Origin: Caryophanales bacterium
GTDB taxonomy: Bacteria > Bacillota > Bacilli > Exiguobacteriales > Exiguobacteriaceae
NCBI GenBank assembly: GCA_902363455.1
Contig: CABJAC010000001.1
Coordinates: 62,001-126,000 of the forward strand
Reading direction: 5' to 3'
Length of the DNA: 64,000 bases
Numbering within the stretch: position 1 is the stretch's first letter; every line of letters begins with the position of its first letter. The notes under the pieces were generated by a model, which did no database searches, had not been told where the DNA came from, and saw nothing but the letters and a program-made list of their open reading frames with translations. Positions 1 through 8,278 of the stretch are shown one piece after another. The translations under genes and the position numbers were made by a program.

Positions 1-15
1 TGTATAATAGGGTAG

Positions 16-48
16 AAAAAAAGCGATCGAGCCGATGCTCAACCGCTT
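16..48 (-). terminator. Terminator of the NlpC/P60 gene
   Basis: Read on the minus strand, AAGCG..TGAGC pairs with GCTCG..CGCTT around an ATCG loop, and a run of T follows. It lies just downstream of the stop codon of the minus-strand gene ending at 61. Confidence 0.75.
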
Positions 49-60
49 GGTTATTTTGAA

Positions 61-744
61 TTATAGGTATGAACCCGCGCCGACAAGGCGTGAACCCCAG
101 TATCCTGATTTGAAGCTTGAGTATTTAACGCCGCCCGTTTCCGAGTTGACCATGCTTGATTTGCTTGTCGCCATACCGACGTGTTGAATGCCGCTACCGT
201 GTGAGAAGAAAACAAGATCTCCCGGTTGAACGTTTGAGACGCTGACTTTTTTAGAAGACGAGTATTGTGAAGAAGACGTACGCGATAAAGTTTTACCTGC
301 TGCTTTTTTGTAAACGTAGCCTGTGAATCCAGAGCAGTCAAATCCGCGAGTTGTCGTTCCGCCCCATACGTAAGGAGTACCCTTATGTTTAGCAGCTTCG
401 CTTAGAAGACGTGTACGTGTTGAAGATGAAGTTGTTGATTTTTTAGCAGTTGAAGTAGAAGCTTTGTATGTTTTCGTATACTGAGTAGAAACGTAACGTG
501 TTTTACCACCGTATGAAATTTTAGTCCAGCTGCCTGATTTACCTTTGTATGTAAATGTTTGGCCGGCGTTTACTTTACCAACGATGCTTGCTTTTGTTGA
601 AGGTGCTGTACGAACACGAAGTCCATTATCTGTGATTTTTACTTTTGTTACTGTAGAAGCAGCCTCAACTTTATCTGTTCCCACTGTTGCAAATCCTGAA
701 ACCACTAATGCTGCTGTCGCAACTGATGCTAGAAAACGTTTCAT
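61..744 (-). CDS. Secreted SH3-domain NlpC/P60 peptidoglycan hydrolase
   Basis: This 227-residue protein should cut peptide stems of peptidoglycan outside the cell. An N-terminal signal peptide (Lys-Arg then a hydrophobic stretch, cleavage near VEA at about residue 28) is followed by a bacterial SH3 domain at about 33-92 (the LRVRTAPSTKA segment is typical). A Ser/Thr/Lys-rich linker leads to an NlpC/P60 domain at about 110-227. The catalytic Cys is in FDCSGFTGYV and the His in GIQHVGM, so the family triad looks intact. The start is backed by a GGAGGAT ribosome site. It is a single-gene unit, divergent from rho. Cell-wall turnover or a role in separation is inferred from the family; the exact bond cut cannot be read from sequence. 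Confidence 0.9.
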   Translation of the reverse strand: MKRFLASVATAALVVSGFATVGTDKVEAASTVTKVKITDNGLRVRTAPSTKASIVGKVNAGQTFTYKGKSGSWTKISYGGKTRYVSTQYTKTYKASTSTAKKSTTSSSTRTRLLSEAAKHKGTPYVWGGTTTRGFDCSGFTGYVYKKAAGKTLSRTSSSQYSSSKKVSVSNVQPGDLVFFSHGSGIQHVGMATSKSSMVNSETGGVKYSSFKSGYWGSRLVGAGSYL

Positions 745-1100
745 ATATATAATCCTCCATGTCGTTTAAAGTAATTGTGTCAACCGAGTTATATGATGTA
801 TCTCATTAAGTGTTTGTTTAAGCAGTTTTCCTTACAACTGTGTAAGATTTTTCTCTGCACGATTATCTTAGCATGCGAATCTATGTAAACGTTTTTTCAG
901 TTAGACTACAAAACAAGCTATTTTTGTAACATAACTGCAATAATATACTCGAATATTACAAAGAAGAAATTTCCATTTTTTAAATCACGACGAATGAGAG
1001 GAAATGTGATACCTTTAATTCACATAGAAAATGCGACATAATTAATGTAGAAGAATATGATTGAACCCTTTGCTCCTGAATTTATACGAAGAATAGGTGA
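745..1100. other. Intergenic region between divergent NlpC/P60 gene and rho
   Basis: This AT-rich spacer of 356 bases carries the ribosome site of the minus-strand gene and, at its right end, a probable rho promoter. I see no ORF with credible coding character, and no long inverted repeat or tRNA. A five-base stem near 831-846 followed by T residues is too weak to call a terminator. Confidence 0.6.
1033..1061 (+). promoter_or_regulatory. Probable sigma-A promoter of rho
   Basis: GCGACA (-35) and TATGAT (-10) are separated by 17 bases, about 45 bases before the rho start. The -10 is close to consensus and the -35 keeps the GACA half. No other good match lies in the spacer. Confidence 0.5.
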
Positions 1101-1106
1101 ATGCAG

Positions 1107-2471
1107 ATGCCAACTGAAAAAACTGACAAACCAGAACGATCCTATACACTTGCTCAATTAAGCAATCTGACACTAAAAGACTTATATGAAATTGCCAAAA
1201 CAAAAAATGTACCGCAGTACCGGGAAGCCCGCAAACGTGAACTGATGTTTAAGATTTTGAAAGCACAGGCGGAGTCGACTGGTCTTTATTTCCTCGAAGG
1301 GGTATTAGAAGTGATCCCCGGTAATCCACAGATGCAAAATGACGGCGGCTTCGGCTTCCTTCGTCCCATCAACTATTCACAATCCTCTGAAGACATCTAT
1401 ATCGCAGCCTCACAAATCCGTCGATTTAACCTTCGTAATGGCGACGTCGTGACTGGAAAAGTCCGACCACCAAAAGAAAATGAGCGGTTCCAAGGATTAT
1501 TAAGTGTGGAAGCCGTCAACGGAGAAGCGCCGGATACCGCTCGGAATCGTTTGTTCTTCCCAGCACTGACACCGATTTATCCGGATCGTTTGATGCGACT
1601 CGAAACAGAACCGCGTCATCTGTCGGTTCGTGTGATGGATATGATCGCACCGGTCGGCTTCGGACAACGGGGATTGATCGTCGCACCGCCTAAAGCGGGT
1701 AAGACATCTCTATTAAAAGAAATCGCGAATTCGATTCAAGTCAATCACCCGGATGTCGAATTGATTATTCTATTGATTGATGAGCGACCGGAAGAAGTAA
1801 CGGATATCGAACGTTCTGTTCCGGGTGCGGATGTCGTCAGTTCGACGTTTGACGAAACACCGGATAACCACGTTCGGATTTCGGAGCTTGTCTTGGAGCG
1901 GGCGATGCGTCTTGTCGAACATAAAAAAGACGTCGTCATCTTAATGGACTCGATTACACGTTTGACACGGGCCTACAACTTAACCGTTCCGCAAAGTGGA
2001 CGGACATTATCGGGCGGTATTGATCCGGCTGCCTTCCATAAACCAAAACGCTTTTTCGGAGCCGCACGGAACATCGAACATGGCGGCAGCCTGACGATTC
2101 TTGCGACAGCGCTTGTGGAAACGGGCTCACGTATGGATGATGTCATTTATGAAGAGTTCAAAGGAACCGGAAACATGGAACTTCATCTGGATCGGAAATT
2201 ATCCGAACGCCGGATCTTCCCGGCAATTGATATCCGGAAATCCGGAACACGGAAAGAAGAGTTGTTGTTACCGAAAGAACAATTGGATGCGTTATGGACG
2301 ATCCGTCGGACAATGAATGAATCCAATGAGTTTGTCGACAGCTTCTTACGAAAGATTCGGGATACGAAAAATAATGAAGAATTTTTTGTTGAACTGGAGA
2401 AAGAAAAGAAGAAGCCTGTCCGGCGCGCACCTGTTAAACCGCGTGTGACGAAAACAGACACAACGACTTGA
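1107..2471 (+). CDS. rho: Transcription termination factor Rho
   Basis: Rho is a hexameric RNA helicase that ends transcription of untranslated RNA. The protein has an N-terminal Rho domain (about 10-50), a cold-shock-like RNA-binding domain (GFGFLRP and [18 protein letters not shown], about 80-150) and a RecA-type ATPase domain. Walker A reads APPKAGKTS and Walker B VVILMD, and the Q-loop and R-loop regions ([15 protein letters not shown]) are present. I chose the ATG at 1107 because AGGTGA at 1095-1100 is well spaced from it; an in-frame ATG at 1101 would add two residues. Length is about 454 residues. The C-terminus carries a short basic tail after the ATPase core. Next to rpmE and tdk it keeps the Bacillus gene order. 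Confidence 0.97.
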   Translation: MPTEKTDKPERSYTLAQLSNLTLKDLYEIAKTKNVPQYREARKRELMFKILKAQAESTGLYFLEGVLEVIPGNPQMQNDGGFGFLRPINYSQSSEDIYIAASQIRRFNLRNGDVVTGKVRPPKENERFQGLLSVEAVNGEAPDTARNRLFFPALTPIYPDRLMRLETEPRHLSVRVMDMIAPVGFGQRGLIVAPPKAGKTSLLKEIANSIQVNHPDVELIILLIDERPEEVTDIERSVPGADVVSSTFDETPDNHVRISELVLERAMRLVEHKKDVVILMDSITRLTRAYNLTVPQSGRTLSGGIDPAAFHKPKRFFGAARNIEHGGSLTILATALVETGSRMDDVIYEEFKGTGNMELHLDRKLSERRIFPAIDIRKSGTRKEELLLPKEQLDALWTIRRTMNESNEFVDSFLRKIRDTKNNEEFFVELEKEKKKPVRRAPVKPRVTKTDTTT

Positions 2472-2480
2472 AAATAGGTA

Positions 2481-2509
2481 TTGCGGGTCGTTAAAAAATC
2501 GTTTAGTAT
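2481..2509 (+). promoter_or_regulatory. Probable promoter and leader of rpmE2
   Basis: TTGCGG and TAGTAT are 17 bases apart, about 60 bases upstream of the L31 start. The leader after it can pair CTCTGG with CCAGGG (about 2525-2550), which might be a ribosomal-protein leader fold, but I cannot confirm a known L31 leader family by eye. Confidence 0.45.
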
Positions 2510-2568
2510 AGGAAGGTAACTTACTCTGGCTCAGCAAATGAACCAGGGCGGAAGGAGAGAAAACAACC

Positions 2569-2814
2569 ATGAAACAAGGAATTCACCCAAACTACAACAA
2601 AGTTGTATTTATGGATTCAACTACTGAGTACAAATTCTTGACTGGTTCTACACGTTCTTCGAACGAGACAATCACTTGGGAAGATGGAAACGAGTACCCG
2701 CTCATCCGCGTGGATGTGTCTTCGGACTCGCACCCATTCTACACTGGTCGTCAAAAGTTCAACGCTGCAGACGGTCGTGTCGATCGCTTCAACAAAAAAT
2801 ACGGCCGCAAGTAA
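2569..2814 (+). CDS. rpmE2: 50S ribosomal protein L31, type B (zinc-free form)
   Basis: At 81 residues this matches type B L31 ([26 protein letters not shown] are diagnostic). There is no cysteine anywhere, so the CxxC zinc ligands of the other L31 form are missing; in Bacillus such Cys-free paralogues replace the zinc protein under zinc shortage. Here the Cys-free form holds the rho-tdk position that the zinc form holds in B. subtilis. The start has an AAGGAGAG ribosome site. It acts in the large ribosomal subunit at the intersubunit bridge. A strong hairpin terminator follows the stop codon at once. Confidence 0.95.
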   Translation: MKQGIHPNYNKVVFMDSTTEYKFLTGSTRSSNETITWEDGNEYPLIRVDVSSDSHPFYTGRQKFNAADGRVDRFNKKYGRK

Positions 2815-2830
2815 TTGCGACTCCGGTATT

Positions 2831-2870
2831 AAAAAACAGCCTGTCTCCATCACTGGAGCAGGCTGTTTTT
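2831..2870. terminator. Bidirectional terminator between rpmE2 and the DedA gene
   Basis: ACAGCCTG pairs with CAGGCTGT, with a second inner stem CTCCA/TGGAG around TCAC; A-run on one side and T-run on the other let it work on both strands. The stop codon of the minus-strand DedA gene falls inside this hairpin. Confidence 0.85.
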
Positions 2871-3500
2871 GTATAGACAGAACTTGGTACGGTACGCCAG
2901 ATACGTTCTCAAAACGAAAGACAGTCCGATTCCACCGGCAGCTCCGATAAGATACGGGAGTGTATCCGGATTATTCGCAAAATGTTCCATGAGCAGACTG
3001 AAGGAAAAATGACGACCGAGGAAATAACCTGCCCCTAAAAAGATACTGATCCAAATCAAGGCACCGGTATACGCATAGGTGACGAAGATCCGGAACGGCA
3101 TTTTCGAGACACCGGCAAAAAATGCGGACAGCTGCCGGAGACCAGGTATGTAGTAACCGATGATTAAAACGGTTTTTCCGTAACGTAAAAATCCGACTTC
3201 TGCTTTGAAAATATGTTTTTCAGAAATCCGTAACTTCGGAGCCATCCGGTGAAGGAGTGGCATCCCCAGTTTTAAGCCGAGCATATAGCTGATGGTCATG
3301 CCGATGCAGCTGCCGGCGTAAGCCGCGAGAATAGTTCCGATCAGCGGTAAATCACCGTGGTGCATCCAAAATCCAGACATGACAAGTAATGTCTCGTCAG
3401 GCACCGGGAGGCCGACGATTCCGCCTGCTAACAGAATGGCGAGTCCGAACGCTCCATATTGTTGGAGTATGTCATGTAGCATGTGATGAATCGGAGTCAC
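2850..3500 (-). CDS. DedA family membrane protein
   Basis: This 216-residue integral membrane protein belongs to the DedA/SNARE-associated family, whose members flip or transport phospholipid or undecaprenyl-phosphate carriers. The signature is the early GGIVGLPVPDETLLVMSGF re-entrant segment with its conserved acidic pair, then the GYYIPGLRQLSAFFAG motif with the conserved Arg (about 118-133). Four or five hydrophobic stretches are visible. The start is uncertain: GTG at 3500 sits almost on top of AAGGAAG, while ATG at 3482 leaves a long gap. The last codons run into the shared terminator hairpin. Substrate cannot be deduced. Confidence 0.85.
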   Translation of the reverse strand: MTPIHHMLHDILQQYGAFGLAILLAGGIVGLPVPDETLLVMSGFWMHHGDLPLIGTILAAYAGSCIGMTISYMLGLKLGMPLLHRMAPKLRISEKHIFKAEVGFLRYGKTVLIIGYYIPGLRQLSAFFAGVSKMPFRIFVTYAYTGALIWISIFLGAGYFLGRHFSFSLLMEHFANNPDTLPYLIGAAGGIGLSFVLRTYLAYRTKFCLYKNSLLQ

Positions 3501-3678
3501 CTTCCTTCAAAGAAACTTCTCTTCTAGTGTACAGGAAATAGATACCAGTTGAAATGAGAAGATGAAGAAAAATCCGGATTTGGAAAGGCTTTTTGATTTT
3601 TAGAAGTCAATCCTTTTTCTTAATCTGGATTCGGGCTATACTCGTTAAAGTGACTATTTTAGAGGACGGTGTTTTACG

Positions 3679-4299
3679 ATGATGCATGTGATCAATCAAT
3701 ATGGTTGGATTGAAGTAATTTGCGGAAGTATGTTTTCCGGAAAATCAGAAGAACTGATCCGTCGCGTCAGACGGGCACAATACGGAAAGTTGCCGGTTCA
3801 AGTGTTTAAGCCGGCGATTGATGACCGGTACCACGAGGAGCATGTCGTGTCGCACGTCGGTAACTCCGTCATCGCGATTCCGATGGCGACGAGCCGTGAT
3901 GTTTACGCAGCAGTAGCGGAAGAGACGCAAATCGTCGCGATTGATGAAGTCCAGTTTTTTGACGATGAGATCGTCGCAGTCATCGAAGCACTGGCTCAAG
4001 ATGGCAAACGCGTGATTTGCGCGGGGCTGGATCAGGATTTTCGGGCGGAACCATTTGGGAAGATGCCTGAATTACTGGCGCGGGCTGAGTTCGTGACGAA
4101 ATTGCAGGCGATTTGTCTTTCGTGCGGTGATCCGGCGTCACGGACACAACGATTGATTGACGGGAAACCGGCAAACTACAATGACCCCATTATTCTTGTC
4201 GGAGCGTCTGAGTCATATGAACCACGTTGCCGCCACTGTCATCAAGTTCCGGGGAAACCGCAACCGTTACAGGAATGGAAAAAACAACAACAGAACTAA
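3679..4299 (+). CDS. tdk: Thymidine kinase
   Basis: It phosphorylates thymidine to dTMP in the pyrimidine salvage pathway, in the cytosol. The 206-residue protein is a type II kinase: Walker [12 protein letters not shown] (about 16-26), Walker B-like VAIDEVQFF (catalytic Glu), lasso-loop segment [24 protein letters not shown] cut across the thymidine site, and two zinc cysteine pairs (CLSC and CRHC). ATG at 3679 is followed by a second ATG; a GAGGACGG sequence upstream is a modest ribosome site. A possible -10 TATACT lies at 3637-3642. In Bacillus tdk directly precedes prfA; here about 25 kb of other genes separates them. Confidence 0.97.
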   Translation: MMHVINQYGWIEVICGSMFSGKSEELIRRVRRAQYGKLPVQVFKPAIDDRYHEEHVVSHVGNSVIAIPMATSRDVYAAVAEETQIVAIDEVQFFDDEIVAVIEALAQDGKRVICAGLDQDFRAEPFGKMPELLARAEFVTKLQAICLSCGDPASRTQRLIDGKPANYNDPIILVGASESYEPRCRHCHQVPGKPQPLQEWKKQQQN

Positions 4300-4312
4300 C
4301 AGGACACGATAG

Positions 4313-4362
4313 AAAAAGCGAGCAATTTCCGGCAATGAGACCCGGGAATTGCTCGCTTTTTT
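4313..4362. terminator. Bidirectional terminator between tdk and the esterase gene
   Basis: AAAAAGCGAGCAATTTCC pairs with GGGAATTGCTCGCTTTTTT. It serves tdk on the plus strand and the convergent esterase gene, which ends at 4361, on the minus strand. Confidence 0.88.
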
Positions 4363-5122
4363 AACCGGTCTGCGTCAGCCGGCTGAACTGATTGACAAAT
4401 TGTGCCGTTTCACGGACGATCGTCTCTTGATCGTGATCGAGCGTCGCCACGTGATAGGAATCGAGCAGACAATAACTTCGTTTGTCATCGGAACCAATTG
4501 TCCGGTGCAGGTAATCCGAACAGGTCGGTGGAACGACATGATCTTCAGCAGAATATAAAATAAGCGTCGGAATTTGAATGTCAGGAAGTACGGGAATCGT
4601 CTCGCCAATCAGTCGTAACAGCTCAGACGCACAAACAGACGGGACATATTCATAGACGATTTCGAAAGCCGATCGTTTAATGTCGGGTGGACTTTCCGGC
4701 AGATAGACCGGGCATTCGGTGAACGATAATGCTTCATAGGCGGGGACGGATAAGGCAGCATTGATCGTGATGATTCCTGCAACCGGCAGACCTTCTGCAA
4801 CAAGAGCAAGGGCAAGTGTCGCGCCCATTGACTGTCCGACAATGAAGATGGATTCGCACCGACGGGTCAATTGTTCATAGCCGTCACGGACACTTTGTTT
4901 CCAGTCCTCTGCCGTCGCCGCCTCAAAGTCACGCAAATCCGTGCCGTGACCGTGCAGGCGCGGCGCATAGACGGAGAAACCGCGTTCGGCAAAGCGTTCT
5001 CCTACAGCCCGAACACTTTGCGGGGTTGCGTTGAAGCCGTGACAGAGCAAAATGCCGACGGATCCACGGTCAAAGAAAAAATCGTCGGCGCCAGGTAAAA
5101 CAGGATAAACCATACTCATCAT
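4361..5122 (-). CDS. Alpha/beta-hydrolase, carboxylesterase/monoacylglycerol-lipase type
   Basis: A 253-residue serine hydrolase of the Est30-like type. The oxyanion motif ILLCHGF is at about residue 26-32, the nucleophile elbow GQSMG at about 95-99, the acid in the YSAEDHVVP segment and the catalytic His in DSYHVATLDHD near the C-terminus, so the triad is complete. The reading frame stays open a further 36 codons upstream, but those bases belong to the leader terminator; the ATG at 5122 has GGAGGACG in front and is the likely start. The natural ester is unknown. It is preceded by its own promoter and an S-box-like leader, which would make its expression respond to S-adenosylmethionine; that is unusual for this family. 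Confidence 0.85.
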   Translation of the reverse strand: MMSMVYPVLPGADDFFFDRGSVGILLCHGFNATPQSVRAVGERFAERGFSVYAPRLHGHGTDLRDFEAATAEDWKQSVRDGYEQLTRRCESIFIVGQSMGATLALALVAEGLPVAGIITINAALSVPAYEALSFTECPVYLPESPPDIKRSAFEIVYEYVPSVCASELLRLIGETIPVLPDIQIPTLILYSAEDHVVPPTCSDYLHRTIGSDDKRSYCLLDSYHVATLDHDQETIVRETAQFVNQFSRLTQTG

Positions 5123-5142
5123 CTCGTCCTCCATTTCAAAAT

Positions 5143-5285
5143 AAAAAAAACCCATTTGGCTTTGGACGCAAACGAGTTTCTCGTGTGTATCATCCAAAGC
5201 AGCCGCTTTGCTGGTCGGAGCACCTTGCAAATCGCAGGTTGCCGTGGAGTCCTAGAGCCAGGTCTCTCGTCCACTCTTGATATAA
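5143..5285 (-). ncRNA. S-box (SAM-I) riboswitch-like leader, divergent core
   Basis: On the minus strand, S-box landmarks follow in order: TATCAAGAG, a P2 stem GTGGA/TCCAC with an inner AGAG/CTCT hairpin around CTGG, CGGCAACC, a P3 hairpin returning as AAGGTGCT, CCAGCAAAGC/GCTTTGG as P4, and GATGATA closing P1. The expression platform fits an OFF switch. A terminator at 5179-5143 (AAACTCGTTTG pairing CAAATGGGTTT, then T residues) competes with an antiterminator at 5199-5160 (CTTTGGATG..CACGAG pairing CTCGTTTGCG..CCAAAG), which uses P4 and P1 bases. The P3-P4 joining region differs from the usual TAAATTCC-like form, so ligand and affinity are uncertain. Confidence 0.75.
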
Positions 5286-5318
5286 CATATAGGAATTGTC
5301 GGATTAATCATTGAGAAG

Positions 5319-5348
5319 ATGATAGCACTGCTAGAAAAGGATTGTCAA
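5319..5348 (-). promoter_or_regulatory. Promoter of the esterase leader
   Basis: Minus-strand TTGACA (5348-5343) and TATCAT (5324-5319) are 18 bases apart. Transcription would start near 5312, just ahead of the S-box-like aptamer. Confidence 0.65.
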
Positions 5349-5443
5349 ATGCTCCTTGACCGGCGACCGGAACTCTTCTATGATGAAGCCCAACCCGGGA
5401 AATCAATCGATATGGGTCATATGGTTTATTTTTGAAAATATGG

Positions 5444-5472
5444 TTGACCTTTAAAAGATCTTTCTGTAATGT
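5444..5472 (+). promoter_or_regulatory. Promoter of metNIQ
   Basis: TTGACC and TAATGT are separated by 17 bases, placing the transcript start near 5479, upstream of the S-box aptamer. Confidence 0.65.
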
Positions 5473-5536
5473 AAAAATTAGTTTTACGACATAAGTTCGA
5501 ACAGCGACAACACACATATGAATTTCATACCGCAAC

Positions 5537-5703
5537 ACTTATCCAGAGAGGTGGAGGGACTGGCCCTACGAAACCTCGGCAACAGACTCATTATGAGCAC
5601 TGTGCCAATTCCATCAGACAATTGTCTGAGAGATGAGTCGAGTGGATTCTGCCATTGTGCGGATCCAGGTCTCTTCTTGTTTCTTAAGAAGAGGCCTTTT
5701 TGT
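5537..5703 (+). ncRNA. S-box (SAM-I) riboswitch of the metNIQ operon
   Basis: The aptamer spans 5537-5638: P1 ACTTATC/GATGAGT, then AGAGAGGTGGAGGGACTGGC, CCTACGAAACC, CGGCAACA, P3 returning as TGTGCCAATTCC, and a P4 of CAGACAATTGTCTG. The rho-independent terminator GGTCTCTTCTT/AAGAAGAGGCC with a T-run is at 5668-5703. Bound SAM should let the terminator form and shut off methionine uptake. All core motifs are canonical. Confidence 0.96.
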
Positions 5704-5721
5704 ATTTTTAAAGGGGGAGAA

Positions 5722-6756
5722 ATGGTGATTACATTCAAAAATGTAAAAAAAATCTATCAGACAAACGAGCAATCGATTGCGGCTTTAAACGGAGTGAATC
5801 TTGAAATCCGAAAAGGCGAAATCTTCGGCGTCATCGGTTTCAGCGGAGCCGGAAAAAGTTCTTTATTACGGTGTGTCAACCTGCTCGAACGTCCGACATC
5901 CGGCAGTGTAACGGTCGATGGACAAGATTTGACGACACTCTCGGCGAAACAATTGCGGGAAGCAAAACAACACATCGGGATGATTTTTCAGCACTTCAAT
6001 CTGTTGGATTCCAATACGGTTTTTGCGAATATTGCCAAACCTCTTGTCTTAAAAGGCGTCAAAAAAGAGGAAGTCTACCGGCGTGTCACCGAACTGCTGG
6101 ATTTTGTCGACTTGGCAGACAAAGCCGATCATTATCCGGATCAGTTATCCGGCGGACAGAAGCAACGTGTCGGGATTGCCCGGGCCCTTGCCACTCAGCC
6201 GTCCGTCCTGTTATGTGACGAAGCGACATCCGCCCTTGATCCGCAGACGACACAACATATATTACGTCTGTTGAAACAGATTAATCAGGAATACGGCATC
6301 ACGATTTTACTGATTACCCATGAGATGGGTGTCATCCGTGAGATTTGTGACCGGGTCGCCGTCATCGAGGCCGGTAAGCTGATTGAGTCGGGTACCGTGT
6401 TTGACGTCTTTTCGAATCCGCAGACGGGGACAGCGAAAAATTTCGTCCGTTCCGTCATGCAGGATGAGATTCCGGCGTCGGTTCAACAAGTCATCGATCA
6501 GCGTGGTGCCGGGCATCATATTTATAAAATCAATTTCCTTGGGGCAGGCACCGGACAACCGCTTTTATCACAAGTCGCGAAACGGTTTGATGTTGATCTC
6601 AACATTCTGCACGGCAGCATCACGGAACTGCAAAATATTCCATTCGGTAGTCTGCTCGTTGAACTGATTGGTGACACACCGGAAATTAACCGGGCACTTC
6701 ACTATATCCATCAGTCGGATGTCGTCGTCGAGGAGGTGCTCGCGGATGTTGGTTAA
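5722..6756 (+). CDS. metN: Methionine ABC transporter ATP-binding protein
   Basis: The ATPase of the MetNIQ importer for D/L-methionine acts at the inner face of the membrane. Of 344 residues, the first 240 form the ABC domain: Walker A GFSGAGKSSLL, signature LSGGQKQRVGIARAL, Walker B VLLCDEATSALD, switch His in LLITHE. The last 80 or so form the ACT-like C2/NIL domain (VVVEEVLADVG end) that senses cytoplasmic methionine and inhibits transport. The frame is open back through the riboswitch, but AAGGGGGAGAA before ATG 5722 fixes the start. metI overlaps its end by 11 bases. Confidence 0.97.
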   Translation: MVITFKNVKKIYQTNEQSIAALNGVNLEIRKGEIFGVIGFSGAGKSSLLRCVNLLERPTSGSVTVDGQDLTTLSAKQLREAKQHIGMIFQHFNLLDSNTVFANIAKPLVLKGVKKEEVYRRVTELLDFVDLADKADHYPDQLSGGQKQRVGIARALATQPSVLLCDEATSALDPQTTQHILRLLKQINQEYGITILLITHEMGVIREICDRVAVIEAGKLIESGTVFDVFSNPQTGTAKNFVRSVMQDEIPASVQQVIDQRGAGHHIYKINFLGAGTGQPLLSQVAKRFDVDLNILHGSITELQNIPFGSLLVELIGDTPEINRALHYIHQSDVVVEEVLADVG

Positions 6757-7396
6757 TTACACAGACATTTGGACCGCGTTCCTGCAGACGTTGACGATGG
6801 TCGGATTATCGTTACTCTTCTCGACGTTGATTGGTTTACCGCTCGGGATTCTGCTTGTTGTCACACGTAAAGGGGCGTTGCTCGAACAAGTGCCGTTCTT
6901 TAACGTCTTAAGCAGCATCGTCAATATTTTCCGGTCCGTCCCGTTTATTATCCTGCTCGTCGCAATCATTCCGCTGACACGGTTGCTCGTCGGGTCGTCG
7001 ATCGGCACGAAGGCAGCCATCGTGCCGCTGGTGTTTTATGCGGCACCGTACATTGCCCGATTGATTGAAAGTTCGTTGCTCGAAGTCAGTACGGGCGTCC
7101 TGGAAGCGGCGGAAGCGATGGGCGCGACACCGTTGCAGACGATTTTCCGTTTCTTGTTGCCGGAAGCACTCAGCTCGCTTGTTCTGAACTTGACGATCGC
7201 GACGATTGGCTTGATCGGGGCATCAGCGATGGCCGGGGCGATTGGCGGCGGCGGACTCGGTGACTTAGCGATTACCTACGGCTACCAACGGTTTGATACG
7301 ACGGTCATGATCATCACGGTCGGGATCCTCGTTATTCTAGTGCAAGGCTTACAGACAACAGGCAATCTGTTGGCACGAAAAATTCGGAGACACTAA
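6746..7396 (+). CDS. metI: Methionine ABC transporter permease
   Basis: A 216-residue permease subunit of MetNIQ with five predicted membrane helices. The EAA loop coupling to MetN reads EAAEAMGATPLQTIFRFLLP (about 121-140), and the AIGGGGLGDLAITYGY segment is typical of MetI. The start at 6746 follows GAGGAGGTG inside the metN reading frame, implying translational coupling. Methionine import here is governed by the upstream S-box. Confidence 0.96.
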   Translation: MLVNYTDIWTAFLQTLTMVGLSLLFSTLIGLPLGILLVVTRKGALLEQVPFFNVLSSIVNIFRSVPFIILLVAIIPLTRLLVGSSIGTKAAIVPLVFYAAPYIARLIESSLLEVSTGVLEAAEAMGATPLQTIFRFLLPEALSSLVLNLTIATIGLIGASAMAGAIGGGGLGDLAITYGYQRFDTTVMIITVGILVILVQGLQTTGNLLARKIRRH

Positions 7397-7426
7397 AAAA
7401 ACATAGAACAGATAAGGGAGAGATGG

Positions 7427-8251
7427 ATGATGAAAAAAGGATTAGCGATTGGTGCAGCATTGACGACGGTATTATTTGCGGGGTGTGCCGCTTCCGGAGA
7501 AGAGGATCAAAAAACGATCAAGCTCGGTGTCAGCGGCTCGGACACACAAGTTTGGGAATATGTTGCGAAAAAAGCGAAAAAAGAGGGCATCACGATTGAA
7601 CTCGTCAAGTTTTCTGATTACGTCCAACCGAATCTGGCACTGGCAGAAGGTGAAATCGATGCCAACTCGTTCCAGACGATTTCGTACTTCAATGCCTTTA
7701 AAAAAGAACATAAGTTAAAATTGTCGCCGATTGCGACGACGGTCATCGCACCGATGGGAATTTACTCGGATAAAGTCAAGGACGTCAAAGACATTCCGGT
7801 CGGCGGGAAGATTGCCGTCCCGAACGAAGCGACGAACATGGGACGGGCACTCCTGTTGCTTCAGGAAGCCGGCTTGATTAAGCTGCCGGACGACTTTGAC
7901 GGAAACGGATCCGTTGATAAGATTGTCGAAAATCCGAAAAAGCTGAAGATCGTCCCGGTCGTTGCCGGGCAGACACCACGTGTCCTGCCGGATGTATCCG
8001 CATCAATCATCAACAATGGAATCGCCGTCGATGCCGGCTTTAATCCGATCAAAGACTCGATTCTCCATGAAAATGAAACAGCGAAACCCTACATCAACAT
8101 CATCGCGACACGAACAGAAGACAAGGACAAAAAGACGTTGAAGAAAATCGCTTCACTCTACCAACAGGACGATGTCGCGGCTTTCATCAAAAAAGAATAC
8201 AAAGGAAGCACGATTCCGACGTTTGTCCCGCTCAGTGACATCGGCGAATAA
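7427..8251 (+). CDS. metQ: Methionine-binding lipoprotein
   Basis: This substrate-binding lipoprotein of the MetNIQ importer has 274 residues. A short signal sequence ends in a lipobox LFAGC (Cys about 19), so the mature protein is anchored to the outer face of the membrane. The NLPA/MetQ fold is recognised by KLGVSGSD, EGEIDANSFQ, VAPMGIYSDKVKD-like and IAVPNEATNMGRAL segments. ATG at 7427 is followed at once by another ATG. The gene follows metI after 30 bases, with AAGGGAGAG upstream, and no terminator separates it from the next gene. Confidence 0.95.
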   Translation: MMKKGLAIGAALTTVLFAGCAASGEEDQKTIKLGVSGSDTQVWEYVAKKAKKEGITIELVKFSDYVQPNLALAEGEIDANSFQTISYFNAFKKEHKLKLSPIATTVIAPMGIYSDKVKDVKDIPVGGKIAVPNEATNMGRALLLLQEAGLIKLPDDFDGNGSVDKIVENPKKLKIVPVVAGQTPRVLPDVSASIINNGIAVDAGFNPIKDSILHENETAKPYINIIATRTEDKDKKTLKKIASLYQQDDVAAFIKKEYKGSTIPTFVPLSDIGE

Positions 8252-8278
8252 CTAAAAATCCAAAGGAGCGTGACCCAA

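Noticed and set aside
831..855. Small hairpin CTTAC/GTAAG followed by T residues
   Set aside because: Only five pairs, mostly A-T, and no gene ends nearby.
5123..5230. N-terminal extension of the esterase reading frame
   Set aside because: These codons coincide with the aptamer P4, antiterminator and terminator, and a good ribosome site lies before the ATG at 5122.
5518..5721. N-terminal extension of metN
   Set aside because: The extension is the S-box riboswitch read as protein. ATG 5722 follows a strong ribosome site and gives normal MetN length.
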